Origin: Planoprotostelium fungivorum
Taxonomy: Eukaryota; Evosea; Variosea; Cavosteliida; Cavosteliaceae
Direction: 5' to 3'
Assembly: GCA_003024175.1 (NCBI GenBank)
Contig: MDYQ01000419.1
Span: 62,001 to 126,000 of the forward strand
DNA length: 64,000 bases
In this document: positions 12,300 through 23,668 of the stretch, in pieces
Layout: each line of letters opens with the position of its first letter
Position numbering within the stretch: position 1 is the stretch's first letter
Position numbers and translations under genes: made by a program
The notes under the pieces: model-generated
Database searches by the model: none
What the model was told of the DNA's origin: nothing
Seen by the model: only the letters and a program-made list of their open reading frames with translations

Positions 12300-15200
12300 T
12301 ATCGTTTCCTACTATGATATATCTGACTCACGTGATAGATCTGAATCGCGATCAGCCAAAAGGCGACGAAAACATGAATTGGCATCGCAGAATAACGTAA
12401 ACAAGAGAGCCCAAGAGGAATCAAGTTCCTCTGAGGGTGCGCTATTGAACGACATTTGTGCGTTTGGAGGAAAATTGCACTGTCTGATCTCATCTCATCC
12501 TGAGTACCAAAAACTTCTGAAATCATCACTTGTTATAGAGTGGGAAGAAGATGGCATCTCGATCGTTGAACCCAATTATCAAAGTAGATCACAAGTGAGA
12601 CATGTGTTGAGATTCGAATCTGAGAGAGGAAGGTACCTAAAGATGCTCAACTGCTGGATTGGAAGATATGTTCTACTCTCGAACGTCATCAGTATACTCC
12701 CTTACCTACAATCCTGCATGCACTAGAGGAGGATCATCACATCAAATTAAAGAAGACAACCTTAGAGAGATACATTTCTCATCTCGCACCATCCAGATTG
12801 AATCGTAGTCAATGGGGTGTGCGTCTGAAAGATAGGGGCACTCTCTTCACCGAGATCACTAACAGGTGAGCGCGCACGATGCTCTGCTCCGATCATGAGT
12901 TTGATGATCAGAATGTTCCAATTGGTGATGAAGGAAATGAAGACCAATGAGACGAGTAAAGGAGAATTGATGGTCGCATTCAACAAGAAACTCTACCCAA
13001 AAAAATTGACCCATGAATCTCTCATGATCCTCTTATCGAGATGTGGTATACAGGTGATGTGTCATGATGTACAGAGAAATTCAATGACCACAGGTTAAGG
13101 GAGACCGAGTGAGAGTAGAGGACACCACAACACCTCTGAAGACTTCCTTCGATGAATGCATCCCCCTGATGCTGGCGGATCTGATGCAACAATATCATTC
13201 TCAGATACGTAAGGTATTTCTCGATAGGGATCTGGATAAGAAGGTGAAGAACGAGTGAAATCCATTATATTCACAAATCACAGAGATGGTCCTCTTTTCA
13301 AGAGAGGCATCAGCCATATCTCTTTCTGAATGAAGCGATATCAGAGGTGAGGAATGAGAACGATTCGATCTCATTCGGTCTAGTTGTCAACACGCGAACG
13401 CGTGGAGCAAAAGGAGGAATCGGAGCAAGTGGGTCAGCTGAGGGCTGAGATCCTGCGTTTGAGAGGAGAACTGAAGGAGAGGGACGATATCATCGAAGGA
13501 CAACGAAGACAGATCGCACAACTCCATCGTATCATTCACTCCGACACGTATACCACCGAGAGTGGTCAAGAGACAAGCGTAGAAGAGGTGAGAGCTCGAT
13601 TCATTTCGAACGAAGATGGATGACCTCACGATTCAGATCTTACTCCGTGGGAGTATCACGCGAGAGCTCATCAGTGAAGATGAGTTGCATCGGTTCACGG
13701 GTTATCGATTCGCATCGAGAGAGAGCGAGGAGAGATTGAGAGGATCGAGCGACGCAGAGATGTTCAGCGTGAAGCACATGATAAGCTGCTGCGATCACGA
13801 TGTGTTCTTGCATGAAAAGACGTTGTCGTGGTTTATACAATTGTATAGTTGGATGAGTCAAATGAATATCTCAGCGAACCAGGTGTTCGATTGGAAAGTG
13901 ATGCTGATCGCATCAGGTGAAAAGAGGGATGAAGGATTGAGATATTGATTTGAGATAGAAGAGGGATATAGAAGGACATCTTTAAAGGAAGGAGAGATTT
14001 ATTTGGCATCAACCATTTCGAGCACGAAAATGACCAACACGATGAGAATCATTTACCCAGATGTCATCACATCAGAAACGAGACCCTTCTTCCTTTCTCT
14101 CGGTAAGTCAGATCTACATCATCTAAAAGGTCAGTTGTGAAGTAACAGAGAACCAGGAATGACCGAAGCTAGATGCTCGGATGTATATCGCAGGGTTCTC
14201 TGGATACACGATGAGAACAGAGAAGAGACGTGCAAGAAGATATCCTTAGACGAGATGAAGGAACAGCTTCGATTCTTAGAGGAATATTGCAACAAGGAAC
14301 AATTGAGAGTGGTCAGGGAGACTCTGTGGCTTCCTCTGAGAGAGGATATAGGATCTTGTGATCGAACGTATCATCTCTACCTGCACAGCCAAAGCCTCGT
14401 TCAACTGTTCCTCCCACTGTCATCTGATGTGAGTTACATCTCTTTCAGCTCTCCATATTCACTTTCCCTCAGTGCTATTCGCGATTGATATCAGCCATCG
14501 ATGACACGTGGGGTTTGTCATCTGAATTTATCTCTTCCATCGGTTTAGTCCGTGGACCTCGTGTGCGCTATCAACCAGGTATATCTTCCCTCCATTCGTT
14601 CAATGACAGTCATCATAGGAATTGGATCGTGTGCATCTGAAGAATTGGATGCTCTCCTGCGTTATTTCAGAGGACAAGATATCTCTTCTGAGCCTTTGTT
14701 TAGCGTGAGATGAACGGGAAGTATCCCTCTGATCATCGATAGATTTTTGAAGAACATTTCGACACATACAATATCTCGCAACAAGCTTTCATCATGGATA
14801 AGTTATCTGCCTTATCTCTACCCACTCATTTTGGGGCCCGTGTGAGTCGAGCGATCATGAGGAGCGTCAGCGATTGAAAAGACAACAGCACCCCCCACAC
14901 ATCTTCGACTGTCCAGAACTGGAAAGTCTGTCTTCTTATCTTCCAATCTTGATGCGAAAGTCACAAGACTTCCTGCGGAGAGAAGATTTCGTCCGCCGGC
15001 TTGGAATCCATCGTGATCCAAATCGTCGTACATTCGACGCAGCCCATGAGATTCTCTCATCCATCAACCCACCGGAAGAGGTGAGACAGTCGCTCTATTT
15101 ATCTTTTCTCACCGATCAGGTGTGGAATCGATTACGTGAGATATATACCCGGTACAAAGTCCCCTTTTATCCGAGCGTGGCCACTGATACTGTCGGTGCG

Positions 15201-15854
15201 AAGGGAACGACGAACGCGGACGAGATTGAGAAGTTCACTGTGGAGACGAAGGAAGAACACAACAAGGCTTGGATCAGCTACACAGCCGAGTCTTATGTGT
15301 ACCAAGCATTATTGAGATATGCAGAAGAGCAGTGAGTTCGCTCACAAGATGGACAATGACAGTATCAGAGGGCTGTCGAGAGAAAGTGTACGGTGGATAT
15401 CTGATAACAGGGTCAGATACTTTCAGAATCGAAGTTCAGAATGCGACAATTCCGCAGGATACGACATTTCCGTTGATGAAGGAAAGGACGTGGACGCTAC
15501 AGATGGAGATGGGGGTACTAAGAGTGTGAGAAGGAGGATAAAGATTGAGGTGAGGTCGATTGAAGAGGAAAAGTAAGTGAGATCCAGGTGAAAGGTCATC
15601 TGAGACCATCCAACACCTTCAAGATGACATCCAATGAGATCGCAACTGCAAGGAGATGTTTTGAAGAGGGGCAGATCTATTTCATTGTGGGAGTGTGTGT
15701 GTCTCCCACCCCACACGTCTCCTACTGTCTACAAGACACCCTTCTGTTCTCTCCAACAGTTCATCTCATTCCAAAACAATACCACGTTAGGGGATATCCC
15801 TTTTTAGACAGTCCATTTGATTGGAATGCAATCTGGATGAATAAAAAAGATTGA
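12300..15854 (+). CDS. Large protein ending in a DUF3883 domain (NO VEIN-like C terminus)
   Basis: A chain of exons stays open through short introns. The blocks are an Arg/Ser-rich start (DSRDRSESRSAKRRRK), LLNDICAFGGKLHCLISS, LKKTTLERYISHLAPSRL, KLYPKKLTHESLMILLSRCG, DECIPLMLADLMQQYHSQI, then a coiled coil (QLRAEILRLRGELKERDD), RETLWLPLREDIGS, and TAESYVYQALLRYAEEQ. The final part has GYDISVDEGKDVDA, RRRIKIEVRS and FKMTSNEIATARRCFEEG, which match the DUF3883 pattern of a restriction-nuclease-like fold (D then E-x-K-like). That domain ends plant NO VEIN and many large ATPase proteins. No HATPase part is visible here. The start codon is not fixed, and the first 1 kb could be a separate gene. 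Confidence 0.6.
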
Positions 15855-15940
15855 CAGAAAGTGATTTTGTGTGTTGTGTTCAATCTCCCATTGAAAGATG
15901 GAAGACTGAGTGATCTAGAGGGAGGGAGTAAATTTATCAA

Positions 15941-16060
15941 AAGCTACGACACGATGTGTTCCCGTGCGGTCTCCCAACACAGTATTAGCATCGCCCACGG
16001 CAGCTTACCTTACGAGTTCGGAATGGGTTCGTGGGCTTTCAGTCAGGTATGATCGTAGCT
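15941..16060 (-). rRNA. 5S ribosomal RNA, copy 1
   Basis: Read on the minus strand, the 120 nt begin AGCTACGATCATACC and contain the 5S internal control region (GTAAGGTAAGCTGCC, GGGAGACCGCACGGGAA) and close with the complementary end TCGTAGCTT. Both ends pair to form helix I. The base after the 3' end starts a TTTTGATAAATTT run that would serve as Pol III terminator. It differs from copy 2 at one position. Confidence 0.93.
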
Positions 16061-16400
16061 GTTTGATCTTCTTGATTCATCGACAGGCTGTTATACATCA
16101 TGCACTGAGTAGTCTTAATCAACTGCAGACCATCTCTGAGGTCGACATCGCAGTGATCATTAAAAACCAAAGTGATTTGAAGAAATGAACAAGTTGAAGA
16201 AAATGGAAAGATCAAGTAGAGACGATTCGCGATATTATCGCACCTCGAAATCGTGATGCAAGCAATGATGATGCGATCATCGTTCATCATCGTGTCATAG
16301 TGTTTCTTTCAAGTATTACGTTTTCTAATCGTAAAAATGTGGTTTCTATAGTGATGATGACGCTCCTCGCACCGCTCGTCCTGCGGACAGTAAAAGGGTT

Positions 16401-16472
16401 GGAGAAGCAGGGTATCGATCCCTGTACCCCTCGCATGCTAAGCGAGTGCTCTACCATCTGAGCTACATCCCC
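16401..16472 (-). tRNA. tRNA-Ala (AGC)
   Basis: The minus strand reads a complete 72-nt cloverleaf: acceptor GGGGATG..., D arm TAGCTCAGATGGTAGAGCA, anticodon arm CTCGCTTAGCATGCGAG with anticodon AGC, and T arm CAGGGATCGATACCCTG. There is no intron. The 3' flank on the sense strand has a TTTT run near 16392-16396 as terminator. The G3-U70 pair used by alanyl-tRNA synthetase is consistent with the acceptor sequence (GGGG... paired with ...TCTCC). Confidence 0.95.
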
Positions 16473-17134
16473 AAGTGATTGCGGCTCATCTGTGGGCTAC
16501 AAACACGTATTAGTGCCCTCTGCATCGGTAGAGCAGCCTCTCGATCGCCGTCTGGCCTGTTCGTATCAGCTCAACATCACGTCCATCACCTCGAAATACA
16601 CGAAGAGCGAGAGTGCAAAGCTGTGATAGGGAAGATCTTCATCTGTACAACCAGTGTGTCAATGACCGTCCCAGACAGACCAAATTCTAAATGAAGATGA
16701 TGGATTAAACAAACGGCTCACGATGATGCCCAAAGACTTAGTAGAGCATCAGGTATTGAGATCAATTCTACGCCCTGTGTTCGAGACAAGACAATCTCTG
16801 ACTGACGGCATACCCCAATCGACCTACCCAAAGGATGAGTGAATGGTAGGCGAACTGCTTCAGCCCGAGGTCGTGATGGTTGAAAAATGAAGATCCCGCC
16901 GAGCAACCGCCATTTTACAATTCAAAATTTTAAATCAAATAATTGGCGCGGCAGCATCGTCAGATGACCTTTCCTGTTTCGTTCGTCACATGTTGATTTC
17001 TTCGATGCAAAATGACAACATATTCAGAACCGAAAGACAAATTGGACGATAACTGGTGAAGAAGACTACAACACTCTAGCCTGAAGGTAGCGGAGGCCAA
17101 GCATTTAATGTTTGTGGCAAGGTGGATCCACCAA
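16473..17134. other. Spacer between Pol III genes, nothing coding seen
   Basis: About 660 bp between tRNA-Ala and the second 5S gene. I see no convincing coding frame. A tRNA-like string near 16738-16790 (gtagagcat, tgttcgag) lacks a foldable acceptor and anticodon arm. Confidence 0.5.
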
Positions 17135-17254
17135 AAGCTACGACACGATGTGTTCCCGTGCGGTCTCCCATCACAGTATTAGCATCGCCCACGGCAGCTT
17201 ACCTTACGAGTTCGGAATGGGTTCGTGGGCTTTCAGTCAGGTATGATCGTAGCT
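17135..17254 (-). rRNA. 5S ribosomal RNA, copy 2
   Basis: Nearly identical to copy 1 (single difference, cccatcacag in place of cccaacacag on the plus strand). It is again on the minus strand with a TTTT run after the 3' end. Flanks outside the 120 nt are unrelated beyond a few bases, so this is a dispersed copy and not part of a tandem array. The 1.2-kb spacing with a tRNA between is a typical scattered Pol III arrangement. Confidence 0.93.
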
Positions 17255-17474
17255 GTTTGGCTTTCTAGAGGCGGTGCCACAAAGGAACCTTCGGTCACAT
17301 TTCTCGGCTGCGCGATTTCCATCGAAATGCGCAAGTGTGCGGCACGTGTGAAGTAGGTGATGCGCACGTGATCATTTGAATGCCCTTTGTGTATGATTTA
17401 AGTCTGAAGGATGGTCTGACAGACAGAAAGCGCAGGTCTGACCGCCTTTCCCGTATGACGATCTCACGATGCAT

Positions 17475-18754
17475 TTATTTCTGTAGGAATTTCTCCTTCA
17501 GATCCTCAGCTGTATCAACGATGGTCTTTTCTAACCCCATGAACTCGATGTTTAACACCCTCTTCGCCTCTTCGTTCGACACACTGTGGGTCGTGCTGTA
17601 GTTCTGTCCTGGCTTACCCTCAGGTATCTTATCCTTCAGTTCGGGATATTTCGCCCTTAGAATGTCTGCCACCTCTTCCGCGTCAGTCACACAGCGTGCA
17701 TCATCATCACCTGCTGGAATCCAAATTGAGCAGAGGTAGTTAGGAATCTCTTCCCTCCTGCTTCTTCCTTCTCGATCGCGTTGACATGCGCTTTCGCTAC
17801 ATCTCTCACATCCACAAAGGCTTGGGAGGGAGCAGGAGCGGCGATCTGTGTGTTTCAGATGACTTGAAGAGAGAAGACGTTTCACCTCCTTTGTCTCTCC
17901 CGTCAGCATCTTGTAGACGAAAGCAACCGAGGTGTTGAGATCCTTTGGATCTTCCACTTGATGCAAGATGGGTCCGAAGATGAAAGTGGGATTGATGGTC
18001 ACGAGATCGAACTGCGGCTGATGCGGATGTCAACATCACGATGGGGGAGGGGCTCACCTTCTTCTCTTTGATAAAGTCCCATGCGACCCTCTCGGCTTCT
18101 GATTTACTTGCACGATAAGCCTGCTGGGGTGATGTCTCTTTACCCTTCTGCTCTACCTGCGATCTTGTCAGTCGTGATTATCATGCATGTTGTGAGGCGA
18201 TCATAGACTTCACCTCTTTGATGGAGAACTCGTTCCAGTCCTTCTCGGTGTAGATGTAACCTGAACCGTCTTTGGGCTCAGCGCAGGCAGCAAAAGAGGA
18301 GGTGATGACGATCCTCTGTACTTTCTTTCCGTTCTTTAAGGCGGCTGACAAGAGAGACAGAGTTCCCTTTCTTGCGGGCTCGATCAGATCTTTGTACGGA
18401 TCGGATACGTTGTAATGGAAAGGTGAAGCGACGTGCATGATACCGTCTACGTCTGAGAGGTGTGAGACGATGAAGATGTGACGTGATGTACCTTTGACGG
18501 CCTCGTCGAAGGCGCCGTCTTCTATCAGATCAGAGACATTGACCCATTCGAATCGATCGCCCCATTTCTTCTTCAGGTATTCTGCCTTCGAAGCAGTTCG
18601 GGCAGTACCTCTGACTCTATAACCCTTGTCGAGCAGTTGCTCAGCTACGTGTGCTGCCAAGTAGCCAGTGACACCGGTGACCTGAATGACTGTGAGCGAG
18701 ACCTCGCACGATTCGACTCACTAGTATCAGGGATTGAGGTGCTGGAGTTGGCAT
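17475..18754 (-). CDS. NAD(P)-dependent extended short-chain reductase (DFR/CCR/GRE2-like)
   Basis: The first exon MPTPAPQSLIL joins after an intron of about 40 nt to VTGVTGYLAAHVAEQLL, a Rossmann GxxGxxA-type nucleotide site. Further blocks are YRVRGTARTASKAEYL, DVDGIMHVASPFHYNV, VQRIVITSSFAACAEP and the catalytic Tyr-Lys pair in QQAYRASKSEAERVAW. Then FDLVTINPTFIFGPIL, FVDVRDVAKAHVNAIEKEEA and the C terminus EDLKEKFLQK follow. Pattern and length (about 330 residues) fit dihydroflavonol/cinnamoyl-CoA reductase-like and yeast GRE2-like carbonyl reductases. The substrate cannot be read from sequence. Cytosolic; no signal peptide. Confidence 0.9.
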
Positions 18755-19020
18755 GGCTTTTGTTTGTTTGTTGTATCGTGATTTCTGTGCTTGCGCCCGG
18801 ATGACGAGCTTGATCACGTAAGCCAATCTCCCGAAATTTCGGAGGAGGGTCAAACCTTGTGTAATCGTTGGACTCTTGATCATGATGTCCACTACGTTTA
18901 TAGGATATGAGCGTTAAGATACGACACACGAGCAGATGACTTGTGATACATGTTCTACAGACTATTCATGGAAACGATCCTCATCACGATACGAATGACA
19001 CTCATAAAGATAGATCTATA

Positions 19021-20126
19021 TTATTGGGTGGCCTTCGAGATACCATATCCGATGAAATAAGAGGCAGCAGTCGTGATTCCTCCGTTGATGAGCATGGTGA
19101 TTCCACTCAACCACCACCTCTTTCCCGTGATCTTTCCCTAATCGGTGTGAGATCATCTCTTCCATTCGATTCGATTCTTCTTTCATCGTTCGTGTATCCT
19201 ATTCGATGTAGATGCTTACTCGAGTGGCACCCAAGGCAAAGAGGGCTACGGCGAAGACTGCGATGGAAGCGCCAAAGACTCCGTCTAAACCACCGGCGAC
19301 TGTGTAGTGGATCGAGAAGAGGTAAGGAAGCATGGGGGCACCGCCGAAGATGAAGAAGGAAACTGTCGGGCGTGAGATGGGTTGTGATCACGTGTGTCCA
19401 TCACCGAATGTGATGAGGGCACCCTTGAGGGGTGAGCCTCCCTCTTCTTCGCTCATGATGCCCAATTCTTGGATGAGCATGACATCCAAGAAGGCCTTCT
19501 GAGAGGTAAATAAAAGGTCGACTACCTGCGAGGAGTCAATACATGTATGTGAGACCTCTTAACACCTCTTGTGCGTCTTCTCGTGGCAGTCCTTTGTTCA
19601 TATAGATCTCGACCATCTCTGCCTTCTCCATCTCTGGCACGTTCTCTAATTCCCTGATCGATTGTCGGTGGATCACAAATTGAATGTCGAAGTCTCACCA
19701 TTCTTCTCGCTTTCTCTCTCTATCCTCTTGATCTGCCTCCGCTTTGGAGGAAATATAGTCACCAAGGGCCATACCCACAGCATCACCCAGCAGATTTGCA
19801 AAACCCAAGATCAGAATAGAACCACGATTCAAGTCAGCAGCAGCAGCAGCAACAATAATGGCGAAGGTGGTCACAACTGGTGAATTGAGACCCCAATTCG
19901 ATCCATCAAAATCAACGTATAACTCACTTCCATCCAGTCCACCGAACACGATTGACTCAATAAACTCTCCAGGTCCACTAGACGATCATCATCAATAAAG
20001 ATATATAACCGAATCTCACCCAACATGCTTCTCCTTCGCAGCAACAAGGTTCTGATGAACCTCCCTCGACGCGTCTACATTATCAGACTCAAAAGCAGCG
20101 CGAGCTGCCTCTTCTCTTGTCGTCAT
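19021..20126 (-). CDS. VIT/CCC1-family vacuolar iron (manganese) transporter
   Basis: Start MTTREEAARAAFESDN. Conserved blocks are ESIVFGGLDGIITTFAI (TM1 with the Asp used for transport), NLLGDAVGMALGDYISSKAE (TM2), then a cytosolic metal-binding helical hairpin ELENVPEMEKAEMVEIYMNK with many Glu and Met. ALITFGAFFIFGGAPMLPYLF (TM3), a Gly/Ala-rich TM4 and a last TM segment ending YFIGYGISKAT complete it. This is the standard five-TM VIT layout. Role: export of Fe2+ or Mn2+ from the cytosol into vacuoles; which metal is not decided. Introns are short and cluster at segment boundaries. Confidence 0.88.
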
Positions 20127-20871
20127 CTTCTTTCTTTCGGGGCCTGTCCGGTTTTTTAAGTCGGGCACATCAACTCGCAGAAACACCATCATGTCTACTA
20201 TTTAGGCCAAGATAACCTGGTAAAGACGAATATACAGCCTAGTGCGACAAATGATATGCGGAGAAGGGATATCTCTCGCTCTCATCATTTCCTCACTATT
20301 GCACTCAGATGCATGCTTCACGCATTGTGTACATGAAAGTTGACGATATTTATCGGGGACCACATAGAGAGGTTGTGTACAGGCGACCACACATCAATGA
20401 TGCCACTGTGAATAGCTAGACAGGGTGTATCTGTCGCTGTACCGCAGGTTCTTGCAATTCATGATCACGTCTGCAATAGGATGTCTTGTAGGTATCAGGA
20501 AGTCACGATGGAGGGTACTGCAAAATCGACTGATCTATACCGCTCATGCAATACAGAGCTGGAGAGAGGCGTCACGTATATATCATCTCATTGACCAGCA
20601 CCTCTGTTGTTCTCAGGTATTATCAAATCAAATGGATTAACTCGTTTGTTGGAATGATCCTTCCGTGAAGGTGTTTTGTAGACGTACATGATGCGGTTAC
20701 CATGATAAGACGAATGAGTGCATCTGAATCGCGAGGTGAAATGAGGTTCAGCGCAATGATGTGTTCAAGCAGTTGAAGAATCAAATAATTATGTGACTGA
20801 TGGAGGGGGCAGGAGATTATAATTCGCATTCGAATACATGGCAGTGTCGAGAATTATATCTATATTATCAC
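20127..20871. other. Intergenic stretch, no gene seen
   Basis: About 745 bp, one of the longer gene-free stretches of the window. Short open frames are present on both strands but none shows a conserved motif or splices to a neighbour. No repeat or RNA was recognised. Confidence 0.5.
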
Positions 20872-21136
20872 TTAATGATGTTCTTTGCCATGATCGTCAT
20901 CAGAGTGCACCCAAGGGTGTTGTCCAAAAAAGGCCTGCATTTTACCGTCAGTCACAAATCATATCGACGTTCTGCATTACCGCGGCACCATCTTGCTTGG
21001 CTCTCCAGAAGACCCAAAGCCACATTCCACAGCCAAGAACTGTGGCCAGGCGGTTGTGCACTCTGTTGACGGGTGGAAGTCTGATTCCATAAGGTGCTTT
21101 ATAATCGATCACTCCGGTGGGTCCGTGTCCTCCCAT
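20872..21136 (-). CDS. Complex I NDUFB2-like subunit
   Basis: Exon 1 encodes MGGHGPTGVIDYKAP followed by one membrane helix (TVLGCGMWLWVFWRAKQDG). An intron of about 48 nt with a gtaatg donor is removed, and exon 2 reads AFFGQHPWVHSDDDHGKEHH then stops. The MGGHG start, the FxRAKxDG after the helix, and the HPW...H-rich end match the small plant and protist NDUFB2 homologues of mitochondrial NADH dehydrogenase. Length (about 70 residues) fits. It sits in the inner membrane arm of complex I. Easy to miss because its two exons are tiny. Confidence 0.8.
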
Positions 21137-21290
21137 TGTGACTCTGTTTGGCGATGTATGAGATGAGGTGATCTGTCCGTGGAGATTAAATTGAAATAAA
21201 TTTCATTTTGAGCCTTCTTCAGAATTTCTTTCCGGTTCACATCATCATCACATCTTCGATCATCTTGGGATCGAGCTCGGGTATCTGATC

Positions 21291-23245
21291 ATGAGCTCTA
21301 TCAAGAATAAAAAGGTCAAGGTGACCTCTAAGCTATCTTCGTCTTCACCTGCAGCAACACCCAAGTTGGCTGCAAAGAAGACACCGACAACAACCAAATC
21401 AGTGAAGCCGAAACAAGAGGTTAAAGAAGTCAAAGAAGATGAAGAAGTCAAAACGAGAACCAGCCGCATCGCAGTCGATGAGGAATCAATCAGGATCCAA
21501 GCATTGCAGGAGGAGAACAACGCAGATAACACGACGTTCGAAGATCTGGGATTGAATCCGCAACTGGTGGAGGCCACGAAGAAGATGGGTTATAAGAAAC
21601 CGACAAAGATCCAACGAGAGACGATTCCACTGGCTCTGGCTGGAAGAGACATCATCGCTCTAGCCCAAACGGGTTCAGGAAAGACGGCCACCTTCGCATT
21701 GCCCATCTTGAATCAACTCTTAGACGCACCCCAGCCCTTCTTCGCCTGCGTCATGTCTCCAACGAGGTGACTTCATCTCTAATACCATGCCACTCGTCAC
21801 GAACGTCGCACCGATGTCTGACGTTCGATCAGAGAGTTAGCCACACAGATCGCCAAGCACTTCGAGGCCCTGGGATCCATCATTGGTGTCCGAGCGGCCG
21901 TCATCGTGGGAGGCATTTCGACCATGGACCAAGCCATGGCCCTCTCGAAACGACCTCACATCTTAGTGGGAACACCTGGAAGAATCGCCTGGCATCTAGA
22001 ACACACGAAAGGCTTCTCCCTCAAGAATCTCAAGTTTCTCGTGAGTTCTCTTGAAAACTGCAACTCGATGATCAGGTTGACATAGTACAGGTTATGGACG
22101 AGGCAGATAAGTTGCTGCAAGACGAGTACGAAGAGGAGTTGAACAAGGTGTGTACATCATTGTCTGATGATGACTCTGGATGTAACGAACGTACGTTAGA
22201 TCCTGGAGATCATTCCAAAGGAGAGACACACGTATCTGTTCTCTGCCACCATGACGAGCAAAGTGAGAAAATTAGAGAGGGCATCACTCATCAACCCCGC
22301 CAAAATTCAAGTGGCGAGCAAGTGAGTCGATGTCACGGAGAATTTAACTCACAACAACCAGGTACGAAACTGTCGATCGATTGGTGCAGAACTATCTGTT
22401 GATTCCCGCCAAATACAAAGACTGTTATCTCGTATACATCCTCACGGAAAGCGCGGGAAACAGTACCATGATCTTTGCCGATACGAGAAGGGACGTACAG
22501 AGGTTATCGTACGTGCTGAAGAATCTGGGCTTCTCGGCCATACCACTTCACGGACAGATGGATCAGACGGAAAGATATGCCGCCCTCACTCGATTCACGT
22601 CAGGTGATCTCATCATCATCGATCATCGATCCCCTCGCGATCATCGATCTTCTCATCGACATTCTTTGGACGATCACCACTCTGTGATGACTCATCGTCC
22701 ATCAGGTAACGTCAGCATCATCATCGCCACCGATGTGGCATCTCGAGGATTAGACATTCCCAAAGTGGATCTGGTCATCAATTACGATATCCCGAACAAC
22801 GCGAAAGACTACATACACAGAGTGGGAAGAACTGCCAGAGGAGATAAGAGTGGAAGGGCCATCGCTATGGTTACGCAGTATGACGTGGAGCTGTATCAAC
22901 GCATAGAGTCTCTCATCGAGAAGCAATTGGAAGCGTATGCCATGGAAGAAGAGGATGCTCTCATTTTACTCGAGAGGGTTACGGAGGCACAGAGATATGC
23001 AGCAGTGGTGAGATCGATGGTCATGAAGAGATGATCATGATCATCATCACGATGACTGATAGGATGCAGCAAATGAGAGAGGCGGAGAGTGTTAAGAAGG
23101 ATGCTGAAGAGATGGACGATGACGAGGAAGATGCGGGTAAGAGTAGATGAAAGAGAGGGAACTGATGGTATCAGATCTATTGGAGGGAGTCAAGAAGAGA
23201 AAGATGAAGAGACAAGGAGGGGGGAAACCACACAAGAAGAGATAA
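21291..23245 (+). CDS. DDX47: DEAD-box ATP-dependent RNA helicase DDX47/Rrp3
   Basis: A Lys/Thr-rich N terminus (about 60 residues) precedes the Q motif [19 protein letters not shown] with KPTKIQ. Then AQTGSGKT (motif I), SPTRELA (Ia, across an intron), GTPGR (Ib), MDEADKLL (II, DEAD), FSATMT (III, across an intron). The C lobe has [21 protein letters not shown] (V) and [15 protein letters not shown] (VI), and the protein ends with a basic tail GGGKPHKKR. Motif context ([21 protein letters not shown]) is that of Rrp3/DDX47, a nucleolar helicase for 18S rRNA maturation. Introns are short except one of about 100 nt (22606-22705). Confidence 0.93.
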
Positions 23246-23668
23246 ACTGTCTCGCGATTGGATTGTTCAATATCTTCTATTTCACCGTTTCTGTTCGTAC
23301 CCATATTATCGCTATCATGATGACAATAATATGAACGCTCAATCCCGTGTTTTACGATATTAATAATGTCTTGAATAAAATAACAAACATAGTTTATTAG
23401 ATGTTGGACCTGGGCATGTACCAATGCAAGCCAAAATTTAGTTGGTTAAGAACCAATAGCCTCACGAATGGATGTCCTGATTTGTGACATGAAGAACGTG
23501 TTCCACCAATGTTTCGAGTCGCTGTCAGCTTTTTATTTACGCAAGAATTGCCAAGTGAAACGAGAGGTACGAGAAGAATCTTCCGATCACAATTCTTGCT
23601 AATACTGTGATGGGAGTGCTTGCACACACGAAGTCACCGACAGATGACACATTATCTCTTCTGATTTA
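23246..23668. other. Intergenic stretch between convergent genes
   Basis: About 420 bp between two stop codons. AT-rich with no coding frame; probably the two 3' UTRs and terminators. Nothing else seen. Confidence 0.5.

Noticed and set aside
16738-16795. tRNA-like string gtagagcat ... tgttcgag
   Set aside because: B-box-like end exists but no acceptor stem or anticodon arm folds.
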